Below, piece by piece: positions 43,901-55,900 of a stretch of 64,000 nt of DNA. Where the stretch lies: contig NC_092348.1 in assembly GCF_963676685.1 (NCBI RefSeq), positions 27,813,386-27,877,385 on the forward strand. The letters are read 5' to 3'. The translations under genes were made by a program, and so were the position numbers. The notes below the pieces were generated by a model. The model was not told where the DNA came from. It was given only the letters and a program-made list of their open reading frames with translations, and did no database searches. This DNA comes from Mytilus edulis. Taxonomy: Eukaryota; Mollusca; Bivalvia; Mytilida; Mytilidae. Every line of letters begins with the position of its first letter. Within the stretch, counting starts at the first letter, position 1.

Positions 43901-46900
43901 AAAATATCAGTTAATGCAGGCCATTTTTTCTAATCAAAATGTTAAGATATTTGAATTTGAAAAAAAACCCTATTTATATGAAATACAATGAAATGAATAA
44001 GAGATGTCACGAGACAGCTACCCAATGACTCAAATAACCAAAAGATATCTAGAGTTCAACAGTCGTCAACAATAGACCGATAAATATAGACATAGTTAGC
44101 TATGATATTGGACCAAGTCAGTCAAATTGGACTTACTTCATTGAATACACTCCACAGAGAGCAATAGCTATTGTATTTAAATCAATGGGAGGATTCAATT
44201 TGCAAATATTTAAATGGACAGGTAAACATCAACTGATTTGGGGAAAGGTTCTATTTTTTTGCAATAACAGACAGAAACGATATACAACTGTTGTAAAATT
44301 ACCTTGAGGACTTGACCAAAGTATTTTCCATTGACGTAATTATCAGTTTTAATGAAGATCTCTCTGAGTCGACTTTGTCCAATGGGGTTGTACTTGGCAT
44401 TGAACTTGTCAAACCTGTGAAATGTGTTTCTGTCCTGCAAATGAAAAGATATAAATAAATAACTATAATTTTTCATTACCCTTTTTTAATTAACAACTTT
44501 GTTTTGTTTCTTTTTTTCCTTATTAAGAGGTACATTAAATATAATATATTTCTGAATAAGTTCTTTACCTTTACCTTACAGAGGTATGCAATGTTTTTAC
44601 AAAATATGCAACCATTCTAATAGCTTCACAAGTACGGGTAAATAGAAAAAAAGATCATTCAAATTTGGTACAATTTTCTGGAAAATTTAAGAACAATTAT
44701 GGAAATTTCGTATAATAAAGTCAACTTAGGAATCTGTGCCATGATTACTGTGAATTTGTCATAATATTCATTTGGATAGGGACACATGAGGATACCAAGA
44801 AATAAGAATCCCTTAAAAATATCAAATTTGACCACAAAAATATCAAATCTGACCACAAAAATTGACACCTGCAGCAAGATGTTCATAAAATATAAGTATG
44901 CCAGACTTCAGTATTAATATTTTTGAAGTTTTGAGTTTTGTCTTACATATTTGCATCAGGACTTCATACTTTTTTAGTTTAATGCAACACTGTATGAACT
45001 GCCAAAATAGCCTCATTTTCAAATCTTGTCATTAATATTTAAATACCAGGCAAGGCCGTAACAAAAAAGATGGTATGCTACAAGATGTCTCTGGCTCAAA
45101 TCCAGGATGTCTCTGAGGATTATAATCGGGGGTCATAACCTCTGACTCTAACAGTCAAAATTCAACCTTAATAGTTTTATACCCACTTCAATAGTCTTTA
45201 ATATTATTTTTGTTTTCAAGAGACAGTCCCCCTTCCAAGATAGATATGTTTGATTTAAGTTAAGAAAAATATGTTACATGTATAAAAGTAGTCATTTACT
45301 TCACCTTAAACTTAATTTCACCCTAGAAAAACATTCAATTTCATAGAGAACCACAAAAAGATGAGATGTTTATGTTCATACAAATTTAGGCAATACATTT
45401 GTGTTTCAAATTTCAAACAAAACAATGTGTTGTCCTGAGGATGTGTTATGCTAAAATAGAATAGCCCTAACAGACCAACAATTTGCACACACAACAAAAT
45501 CATGCATTTTCAGTCAATATTTTTCACAATACCAAAAAAAAAAAAAAAGGTATCTTTACATTTGAGCCCCTTTTGTCTATGTTCAACTGTATAACTACAT
45601 TTTTTTACAATTTTTTTTGTAAAACATTCATAAGTTCCTTCTACCAGTAGCAAAAACAAGTCAGAAAAAAATTAATAAGAAAAAATAAATACCTTCCGAC
45701 AACAATTTTTTTGCAATTATTATCTTGCAAGATAAAAACATCTGCACTGTTTCTCATCTAAATACCCTATCATCCATACAGCTCAACAAATATCAGAAAC
45801 TTTATTCAGATAATCAAGGGCCCTTATTACCTTGAAATGGTAAACTTAAACAAGAATGCACACATGGATATGTTTCGCCTGCTTTACTGATCATGATTTA
45901 ATTTTACTGAGAATAAGCATAATAAGAAAAAATCTTGGAATATATGTAGATAAAGCTTCACGCAAAGAACTAACACCCTTGCTCAGGCCTTGTGAGCCTG
46001 ATTGAACTTATAAATATGCATTAAAAAGTATTACTGCACTTAAACAGATAAAAAATTGTGCCATAAATTTAACTTCCTTACCAAAATTCAAATATCTCCT
46101 GAATATGTTCTATCGGTGATTACATTTATGACAGTGTGTAAAATAATACATCCATTTATGAGTAACACAGCTCTTTCTTTAAATGCGTGTCTAATAATAA
46201 GCATCATAACAATAGAAAATATATATGCTTTCTACAACACAACTTACTTTTGATGAGTAAGTCTTAGCAGAATGAAGGATCTAGTTAAAGTAATACAAAA
46301 ATAACTGGATTTCTGTCTGAGATATCTTACTTTTAGGACTATCATTTCTTATACAAAACCATATTATAATAGGATACACAAACATGTTTAACCATGCCAC
46401 TTTTGTATGTGCTCTTCCTAAGTCAGGAGCCTGTCCTAAGTCAGGAGCCTTTCCTAAGTCAGGAGCCTGTCCTAAGTCAGGAGCCTTTCCTAAGTCAGGA
46501 GCCTGTCCTAAGTCAGGAGCCTGTTATTCAGTGGTTGTCATTTGTTGCTGTACATCAGATTTGATATTTTTGTACATAAATCTGGCTGTTGGTTTTCTAG
46601 TTTGAACTGTTTTGTCATGTTGCAGCATTTTATATCTTACTTTGGGTATGAGTTTTGCTCATTGTTAAAGGTTGTACAGTGACCTATAGTTGCTTACATC
46701 TATATCATTTGGTGTCTGATGTATAGTTGTCTCATAGGAAACCATACTACATCTACTTTTAGAAATTTTATACATCTAGTTGGTCTTATTTATAGTTAGT
46801 ATTAAAGGGAGGATCAGTATTCCTCTGACATTTTGGCTCAAAGGTATGACAGTTGAATAGAATTACTGTAGTTCCTTGACTTCTTCCATCCAGCTGTAAA

Positions 46901-49900
46901 ACCAATGCTAAAGACCTAATGCTAATTGAATCTGAGAAACAGACCTAACAAATAAACTTAACCTTGGTGACTGATCCCTCAAATGAGGTTAGGGTCCAAT
47001 GAACCTTGTCTGACAGAAATGAAGACCTTGCAAGGTTCCCACATACCAATTAAAGCTGTCTTATTAATCGTAAGACTGTGATCCCTTTATATTTGTGGGT
47101 ACAAATTTGCATGGATTGAGGAGAAACTTGCATTTTCATGATTATTCGATTTCCTGGTTTTGCCAAATAGATATATAAGAAGATGTGGTATGAGTGCCAA
47201 TGAGACAACTCTCCATCCAAGTCACAATTTGCCAAAGTCTGCATAAAACCTTATAGAAAATTTGTAATTTATTGATCATTTAAATTCATGGTTCATCTGT
47301 ACCCTTGAAATCCACAAAAGTGGTATCAAACAAGTACCCAAAAAATACAGTAAGAATGAATAAGAATAGATTATATGGTATTCTACACATTCGTAAAATA
47401 TAAGCCATGAGACACAATGTGAACCTTTTTGGCATGTGAGTGCAGCGATAAAGCAAGAAAGCATCACATTGTGCTGAACGTCTGATATTTTATGATATTT
47501 ATACACAGAAAACCTGATAATCAATTTATTGTTCTATTACTGATCTTTTTCCTCTCCCTTAGACATTTTATGCTTGACTAAGCAAGCTTGATTAAGTCTC
47601 CTCTTACACTGTGAATCGCTGATAACTTCTCCTCAGACATTGTGACGTTGCTGATAATGCCTGCTTATGTTTACAGAGCAACTGAGCAGGGTGATTAAGG
47701 AAACAATAATAATAATGAATCCACAGTAATTGGAAAATTCACCTGATAAAAAAAACAATAGTTTTGTAAGCAGTCACTAAACCATCAAAATGAGGTAAAA
47801 AGGACAACGAACATCTTTGACATTCGGAAACTTCAGAACATAAGGTATCTGTATGCAAGATATAGAGTATCCAGGTCTTTTACCTTCTGAAATATAAATC
47901 CATTATACAAATAGTTTATGTTGTGGCCTCCACCACCAGATTAGCATCCCTAAATACATATTCTGGAACTAGGTTGAAAAAATAGTAGTTTAGAATATTT
48001 CTGCCCTGCCAGATTTTCTTTATTTATAATGATTTTCAAGATAATAGACAATACTTGCATTTTATCCCTAATGAGTATTTTTAACCTCAGCCCATTTTGG
48101 TTGGCCGGCAAATCATAAGAACGTATGGTACTAATTAACCTGGAAGTTACAAAGGAGAAGACGTTTGTAAAAGAAAAACGATGACGATGGACTCCAAGTG
48201 ATGAAAAAGGCTCACACTTACCCTTTGGACCAGGTGAGCCAAAAAAATAAATAGATCAAAACTATCAACAAGAAAGGATACTTACATAGTGTCTGATATA
48301 AATCACAGCTAAACTCACATACATAATACACAAATATAAAGTAAAACCTTAAACTGTTATTATGTCACATGTTAAAAAAGGGAGGTAATACTCACAGCAT
48401 GCACATCCAACATATCTACATTCAAATCATAGGGCTTCAAATCCATGCTCGTAAAAACCTGTGGTCAGAAATAAAAACAAATTAACAGTTTCTCTACTCT
48501 TTTTTTCTGTTCTTTTGTCACCTTTATGAAACATAAGCATGTTTAATAATTTACTAAAAGGGAGATAATTCAGAGAAAACCCATTTGAAATAAACCTTTA
48601 CATCGTATTCTTCTAATAAGCATAAGGTCTTTCCAATTTTTATAACACTGTCATCCAGAATGAACCAAGTATAATTTATACAACATATTGTTTTAAAAGT
48701 TGAAACATTTGAAATCTATTTTATAAAAAATGTCTTTTCTTTGATATCCTCAGCCAGGGATTCAATTGTTTGCTGGTCACATAGGCAATCTTATTTCATT
48801 ACTTTGAGCTTCTAAGGCTTTTTCCATTCAATAGCATTATTTTCCATCTTTTTTACTCAGTAACCCCTTAAATTTTCTTTCTATATTTTCTTTTAATATC
48901 TTGAAAAACATTCCTGCAAAATTCCTGATTATTACTTAAAGGATTTAAGAGTGAAAATATCTTTAAAAAAAATATATGAACAATTAAAATCAGGGTACAT
49001 TTAAGTAATGAGTTATTGGTCATCAATTTGCTTATATTTAAAGAATGAAGTGTTGATACTAGTGACCTATATAAAGCTAAACATTGTGATTTGTGACGCA
49101 GTACTATCAAGATAACATTTTCATTATACATCTAGTGTACTGTAATAGTGTTCCCTTTTCTGATCTTCACAGTAGGAATTCATGGTGATTATAATAAACA
49201 ATCAATGCATGGTAAAACTGGAACATTAAACATCCATGCTTTTCTTTTTAGACTTACAGCATGTACATCTAGACTGTCAATGTTCAAATCATATGCTGAC
49301 AACTGTAGAGTTTCAAATACCTAAGGTACATGTTGACATAATATAGTAAGTGTGGAGGTATTGCTTAATTTACTAAAATTTTAATAAATTCAGAAGGTGT
49401 TTCTTACATTAAAAGATATTCCATTTAAATGTATGTGGTAGGGAATGAAAGGAAGTTTTATTTGTTTTTAAATAAATTGTTTGTTTTATGGTTGCATATC
49501 CATTTGATGTATGCAAAATTCTGAGCCTGTCCTAAATTAGAAACTATAATTCAGTGGTTGTCTTTTGTAGCTGTATATTGTTAGTTTTTCCTCTTTTGAA
49601 TTTTTTTTCATTTCTCATTTTAGGGCCTTTTATAGCTTGTTATGCGGAATTGGTCTTGATCATTGTTGAAGGCTGTATGGTGACCAATAGTTGCGAACCT
49701 TTTACGTTGTTTAGTCTCTGGTAGAGAGTTGTCTCATCAGCAATCATACCATATCTTCCTACTTTCATAAAGAAAGTATGTTTTGTAGGATCCCTTCAAC
49801 ATTCACATCAATGGAATAGCCCTTATAAGATTGTCTTTGTTTTTACATATTGTATCATTGTTAACTTAGTGAGATGTTCTAATGTAGTTGTAAACTAACA

Positions 49901-52900
49901 CTTTTTACAGTAGAAACTTACTGAGTTACAAACCTTTGTTAAAGAAAAACATAGTACATCCATAATTAAAATCATTTACTTTAATTTGCTTCTTTGGCAC
50001 ATTATGCGTTTTATTTTAATTTGTTTGAAATCATAATTTCTTTCATAAACTATTTTTATTTTAAAAAAAAAGGTGGTAACTAACACTACAGGGAGATAAC
50101 ACTGTAAAATCAGCTAAACATTTTAATTACGTTGTGTTGTTTATGGAATATTAAGCTTCTCAATGATCAAAATTGGTGTTTGTCAAATTGCTATATAACC
50201 AGTGTAATTTTTCTGACAAAACAGTAGGTTCAAAAAAATTTTAATTTTTATATTTTTGTTAAAGTGTCAAAATAAATACTTTGACAAAATTTTATGTAAA
50301 TTAAACAAGCCAAATTAATTTTAGTGAAAGTGTTGGGTACCACCTTAATAAGAGACATGGTTTATCATAGACTTGCTACATTTCCCTTTCTTATCTTTCT
50401 TTCTTACTAATTTAAATATTTACTGAAAACTGCCAGTATACTGATTGTCCTTGGAGAAAGGCCTTCCTCTGCAGATGTCAGTATAATGGTAATCTCTTAG
50501 TTATAGCAGTAAAAATGTTAAAGGGGTAAAATTGAAAGAATTATTTTTTAGGAAGGGACATGTAGCAAGTCTAGGTTTATCTATGAAGTATCCCAGCCTC
50601 TTACTAAGTGTAAATGTTTAAATTTGTTAAAACAGATTAATAAGCATAAATTATTTTATTTAGAACTTCCTCCATATTGTAATCCACACCAAACTCTTCA
50701 TTATAGTTTCCTTTAAGTGCCCAACCAAGAATCACATTTATTAAAGACGAACATATTTGTGTACAGAAAAATAACATTCATGTGTAAACAAATACATTAA
50801 TATGAAATTCATCATTATGAAATATTTTTTTAACAGATGTAATTCTATAATTTTCTATGTTTTTCAGTAATCTATAATTGACTTAAAGGAGTAGGTCCGG
50901 TAAGGGCCGATTTTGGCCTCAAATTTCAGATTCATCTAACGAAAGTTTTTGGATACTTTTTAAACACTTGAGTGTCTATTTCAATTGAATCGATTAGTTT
51001 ATGTGAAAGATTTTAACTGATTTAGTCATTAAAAACGCTCTGATTCAAGCTTAAATATGAAAAATCTATCAATTATGACAAAAAACGTCACTTGTCAGAT
51101 GGTTTTTGTCAAAAATGAAAGTGGCCGCAACCGTGTTCATCCTCGACCTTTATATATGTTTTGTATTATCATCAAATACAACTTACATTTCAATATTATG
51201 AATAAACACGATAGCGGCCACTTTCATTTTAGACGGAAACCTTTTAAAAATTAACCAAAATGCTAACATTTTGAAGATTTCAGTAATTTAGCATGACTTA
51301 ATGATGCAAGAACGCAATATTTGTGCATTGTATTGTCAAAAACAGCTCATATTTATGTAGCAGAAGCATTTTACTTTCCAAAATATAGCTTAAAGATTAC
51401 ATTTTCACAACTTTCTAAAACTGCTATATTTTGGGGCCAAAAAGGGGTCTTACTGAACCTACTCCTTTGTAATTATTATCTCTTGCTCTGACAATGTGTG
51501 TCATCATATAATATTGGTACATGTATTTTTATCACTAGTAGTTGAATTCTTGGTATATAAAAAAATAATCAATAAATAATTATTTTTTTTTCAAAGAGAA
51601 CTTTAAAGTTCCCATTGAATGAACTCCACAGAGGACAATAGCTATTGTATTCATTCAATGGGACAGTTCAACTTCCAAGAATTTAAATACCCTGACCAAC
51701 ACCAACTGATTCTCATAAGAGGTTCTATTTGAGTCTCCTTCGCAATAAATACACAACTGACAGATGTAATTGCTTCAATAATGTTTAAAAGTTACCTCTT
51801 TCAGGGTCATTTCTTTATTCAACTTTTTATCAAAACAAACAACTTCATTTCCTTCTGTCTTCATCTTTTTCTTAATAAATCTTAACAAATGCTTCTGATT
51901 CATACAGGAAGAGGCGTGGATGTGAGTGTCAACCTATAAACACACAAAAATGAATAATGAGTAGAAAAGGCATTCAAACTAGCAGAACTTTCAATTGGTT
52001 ATTTAGTTTTTCAGGCCATTTCATATGAGTAGAAAAGGCATTCAAACTAGCAGAACTTTCATTTGGTTATTTAGTTTTTTCAGGCCATTTCATATGAGTA
52101 GAAAAGGCATTCAAACTAGTATAACTTTCATTTGGTTATTAACATTTTTTTTTCTGGCTATTTCTGTTATGTACATGCAGGCTATACTGAAATACCTAGT
52201 GCATACTTAGTGCAAGACATATATCTTATAGACACCAATCTACTGTTGATTAATTTCTGTTTTTCCATCGACACATATTACATCTTCTTTTATTCATATT
52301 ACTTATGAAATGCATGAAATTAGGGTAAAGATGACTTAATTTTTGCACTGACGTTCACAACTATATAAGATCATATACACTTACTAAATATCAATTCACT
52401 ATGGCAAACTTAGATCTAGATTTAACAAAGTGTTTCATTGATTTTATGGACTTTTATTATTATCCAAGGTTGGTGCACTTACCATGAGATGTAAAACTAG
52501 AGGCTCTAAAGAGCCTGTGTCGCTCACCTTGGTCTATGTGAATATTAAACAATGGACACAGATGGATTCATGACAAAATTGTGTTTTGGTGATGGTGATG
52601 TGTATGTACATCTTACTTTACTGAACATTCTTGCGGCTAACAATTATTTCTATCTATATTGAACTTGGCCCAGAAGTTTCAGTGGAAAATGTTAGTAAAA
52701 ATTTAGAAGTTTTATGAAAATTGTTAAAAATTGACTATAAAGGGCAATAACTCCTAAAGGGGTCAACTGACCATTTCGGTCATGTTGACTTATTTGTAAA
52801 TCTTACTATGCTGAACATTATTGCAGTTTACAGTTTATCTCTATCTATAATAATATTCAAGGTAATAACCAAAAACAGCAAAATTTCCTTAAAATTACCA

Positions 52901-55900
52901 ATTCAGGGGCAGCAACCCAACAACGGGTTGTCCGATTCATCTGACAATTTCAGGGCAGATAGAACTTGACCTGATAAACAAATTTACTACATGTCAGATT
53001 TGCTCTAAATGCTTTGGTTTTTGAGTTATAAGCCAAAAACTGCATTTAACCCCTATGTTCTATTTTTAGCCATGGCGGCCATCTTGGTTGGTTGGCCGGG
53101 TCACGCCACACAATTTTTAAACTAGATACCCCAAAGATGACTGTGGCCAAGTTTGGATTAATTTGGCCCAGTAGTTTCAGAGGAGAAGATTTTTGTAAGA
53201 TTACTAAGATTTACGAAAAATGGTTAAAAATTGACTATAAAGGGCAATAACTCATAAAGGGGTCAACTGACCATTTCGGTCATGTTGACTTATATGTAAA
53301 TCTTACTTTGCTGAACATTATTGCAGTTTACAGTTTATCTCTATCTTTAATAGTATTCAAGATAATAACCAAAAACAGCAAAATTTCCTTAAAATTACCA
53401 ATTCAGGGGCAGCAACCCAACAAGGGGTTGTCCGATTCATCTGAAAATTTCAGGGCAGATAGATCTTGACCTGATAAACAATTGTACCCCACGTCAGATT
53501 TGCTCTAAATGCTTTGGTTTTTGAGTTATAAGCCAAAAACTGCATTTTACCCCTATGGTCTATTTTTAGCCATGGCGGCCATCTTGGTTGGTTGGCCGGG
53601 TCAAGCCACACATTTTTTAAACTAGATACCCCAATGATGATTGTGGCCAAGTTTGGATTAATTTGGCCCAGTAGTTTCAGAGTAGAAGATTTTTGTAAAA
53701 GTTAACGACGACGGACGCAGGACGACGACGGACGCAGGACGACGGACGACGGACGCAAAGTGATGGGAAAAGCTCACTTGGCCCTTCGGGCCAGGTGAGC
53801 TAAAAAGTACATATATTGTAGGTCTGGCGTATATTTTCCATAAGTGTGGAAGATTTAAATAATATTCCAAAATTACAATGACTCAGTTGACTCTGAGTGA
53901 GTAAGTTGGACAAATCTGTGAGCTGTCTTAAATATATCAAAAGAATAAAAAACCTATGACTTCACAAATTTAATCGATATAATTCCGTTCTTAAAAAGTT
54001 AATTCTTTAATTACTAAATAAATGTCATAAAAACAGGACAAAATTAACCAAGGACAACACTTAAAACTTTTTATTCTACCAATAAAATGGTTACAAAATT
54101 ACAATGATTCAATTGACTCAGTTAGTTGGACAAATCTGTGAGCTGTCTTAAATGGATCAAAAGGATAAAAAAAAACCTATGACTTCACAAACATTATCAT
54201 AAATCAACCTGCAGACATTGATATACCTCATATATAACATACCAGGTACATATGGATATAAATGTTCATACAATTCATTTAAAAAAAAAATCAGAATGAA
54301 TATCTGATTTGACCTTGTCAGATAATGACTAATAAAATGAATATCTGATTTGACCTTGTCAGATAATGACTAATAAAATAAATATCTGATTTGACCTTGT
54401 CAGATAATGACTAATAAAATGATTATCTGATTTGACCTTGTCAGATAATGACTAATAAAATGATTATCTGATTTGACCTTGTCAGATAATGACTAATAAA
54501 ATAAATATCTGATTTGACCTTGTCAGATAATGACTAATAAAATGAATATCTGATTTGACCTTGTCAGAAAATGACTAAAAAAATGAATATCTGATTTGAC
54601 CTTGTCAGATAATGACTAATAAAATGAATATCTGATTTGACCTTGTCAGATAATGACTAATACTAGAGGCTCTCAAGAGCCTGTATCGCTCACCTGATTC
54701 TACTTGGGTTTTTGAAATCATATAAAAAAGTATAAAATTTGGCTAAAAGTGACAACACAACCTCATTTATAAGGAAAGGAACATGTTTAATTTCATTCAA
54801 AAGTCCCCCCACTGGCGGCCATCTTGGATGACGGATCGGCTACAAAGTAACAACACTTGGTCAGCACCTCATAAGGAACATTCATGCCATGTTTGGTTTT
54901 ATATCATTCAGTGGTTCTCTTAAAGAAGTCATTTGTATGCATTTCCCATAGGGTCCTATGTTAAACTAAGTCCCCTGCTGGCGGCCATCTTGGATGATGG
55001 ATCGGCTACATAGTAACAACACTTGGTCAGCACCCCATAAGGAACATTCATGCTATGTTAGGTTTCATTCCATTCAGTGGTTCTCTAAAAGAAGTCATTT
55101 GTATGCATTTCCCATAGGGTCCTATGTTAAACTAAGTCCCCCGCTGGCGGCCATCTTTGATGATGGATTGGCTACAAAGTAACAACACTTGGTCAGCACC
55201 ACATAAGGAACATTCATGCCATGTTTGGTTTCATTCCATTCAGTGGTTCACTAGAAGAAGTCATTTGTATGCATTTCCAATAGGGTCCTATGTTAAACTA
55301 AGTACCCCGCTGGCGGCCATCTTGGATGATGGATCGGCTACAAAGTAACAACACTTGGTCAGCACCCCATAAGGAACATTCATGCTATGTTTGGTTTTAT
55401 TCCATTCAGTGGTTCTCTAAAAGAAGTCGTTTGTATGCATTTCCCATAGGGTCCTATGTTAAACTAAGTCCCCAGCTGGCGGCCATCTTGGACGATGGAT
55501 CGGCAACAAAGTAACAACACTTGGTCAGCACCTCATAAGTAACATTCATGCCATGTTTGGTTTCATTCCATTCAGTGGTTCTCTAAAAGAAGTCATTTGT
55601 ATGCATTTCCCATAGCCTCCTATGTTAAACTAAGTCCCCCGCTGGCGGCCATCTTGGATGATGGATCGGCTACATAGTAACAACACTTGGTCAGCACCTC
55701 ATAAGGAACATTCATGCCATGTTTGGTTCCATTCCATTCAGTGGTTCTCTAGAAGAAGTTCAAAATGTAAATTGTTAACGACGACGACGACGGACGACGG
55801 ACGCCAAGTGGTGAGAAAAGCTCACTTGGCCCTTCGGGCCAGGTGAGCTAAAAATGAATTTGTGATTTGACCTTGTCAGATAATGACTAATAAAATGAAT

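Noticed and set aside
50641-50735. Minus-strand stretch reading [20 protein letters not shown]
   Set aside because: It looks mildly coding but is short, lacks clear splice sites and is not part of AMP deaminase; possibly a fossil of another element.
54294-54661. Evenly spaced repeats that could look like a CRISPR array
   Set aside because: The 41-bp units are contiguous with no unique spacers, and the context is an animal intron.
54994-55846. Four overlapping frames starting [15 protein letters not shown]
   Set aside because: All come from the 166-bp repeat inside the R3 element and end arbitrarily.
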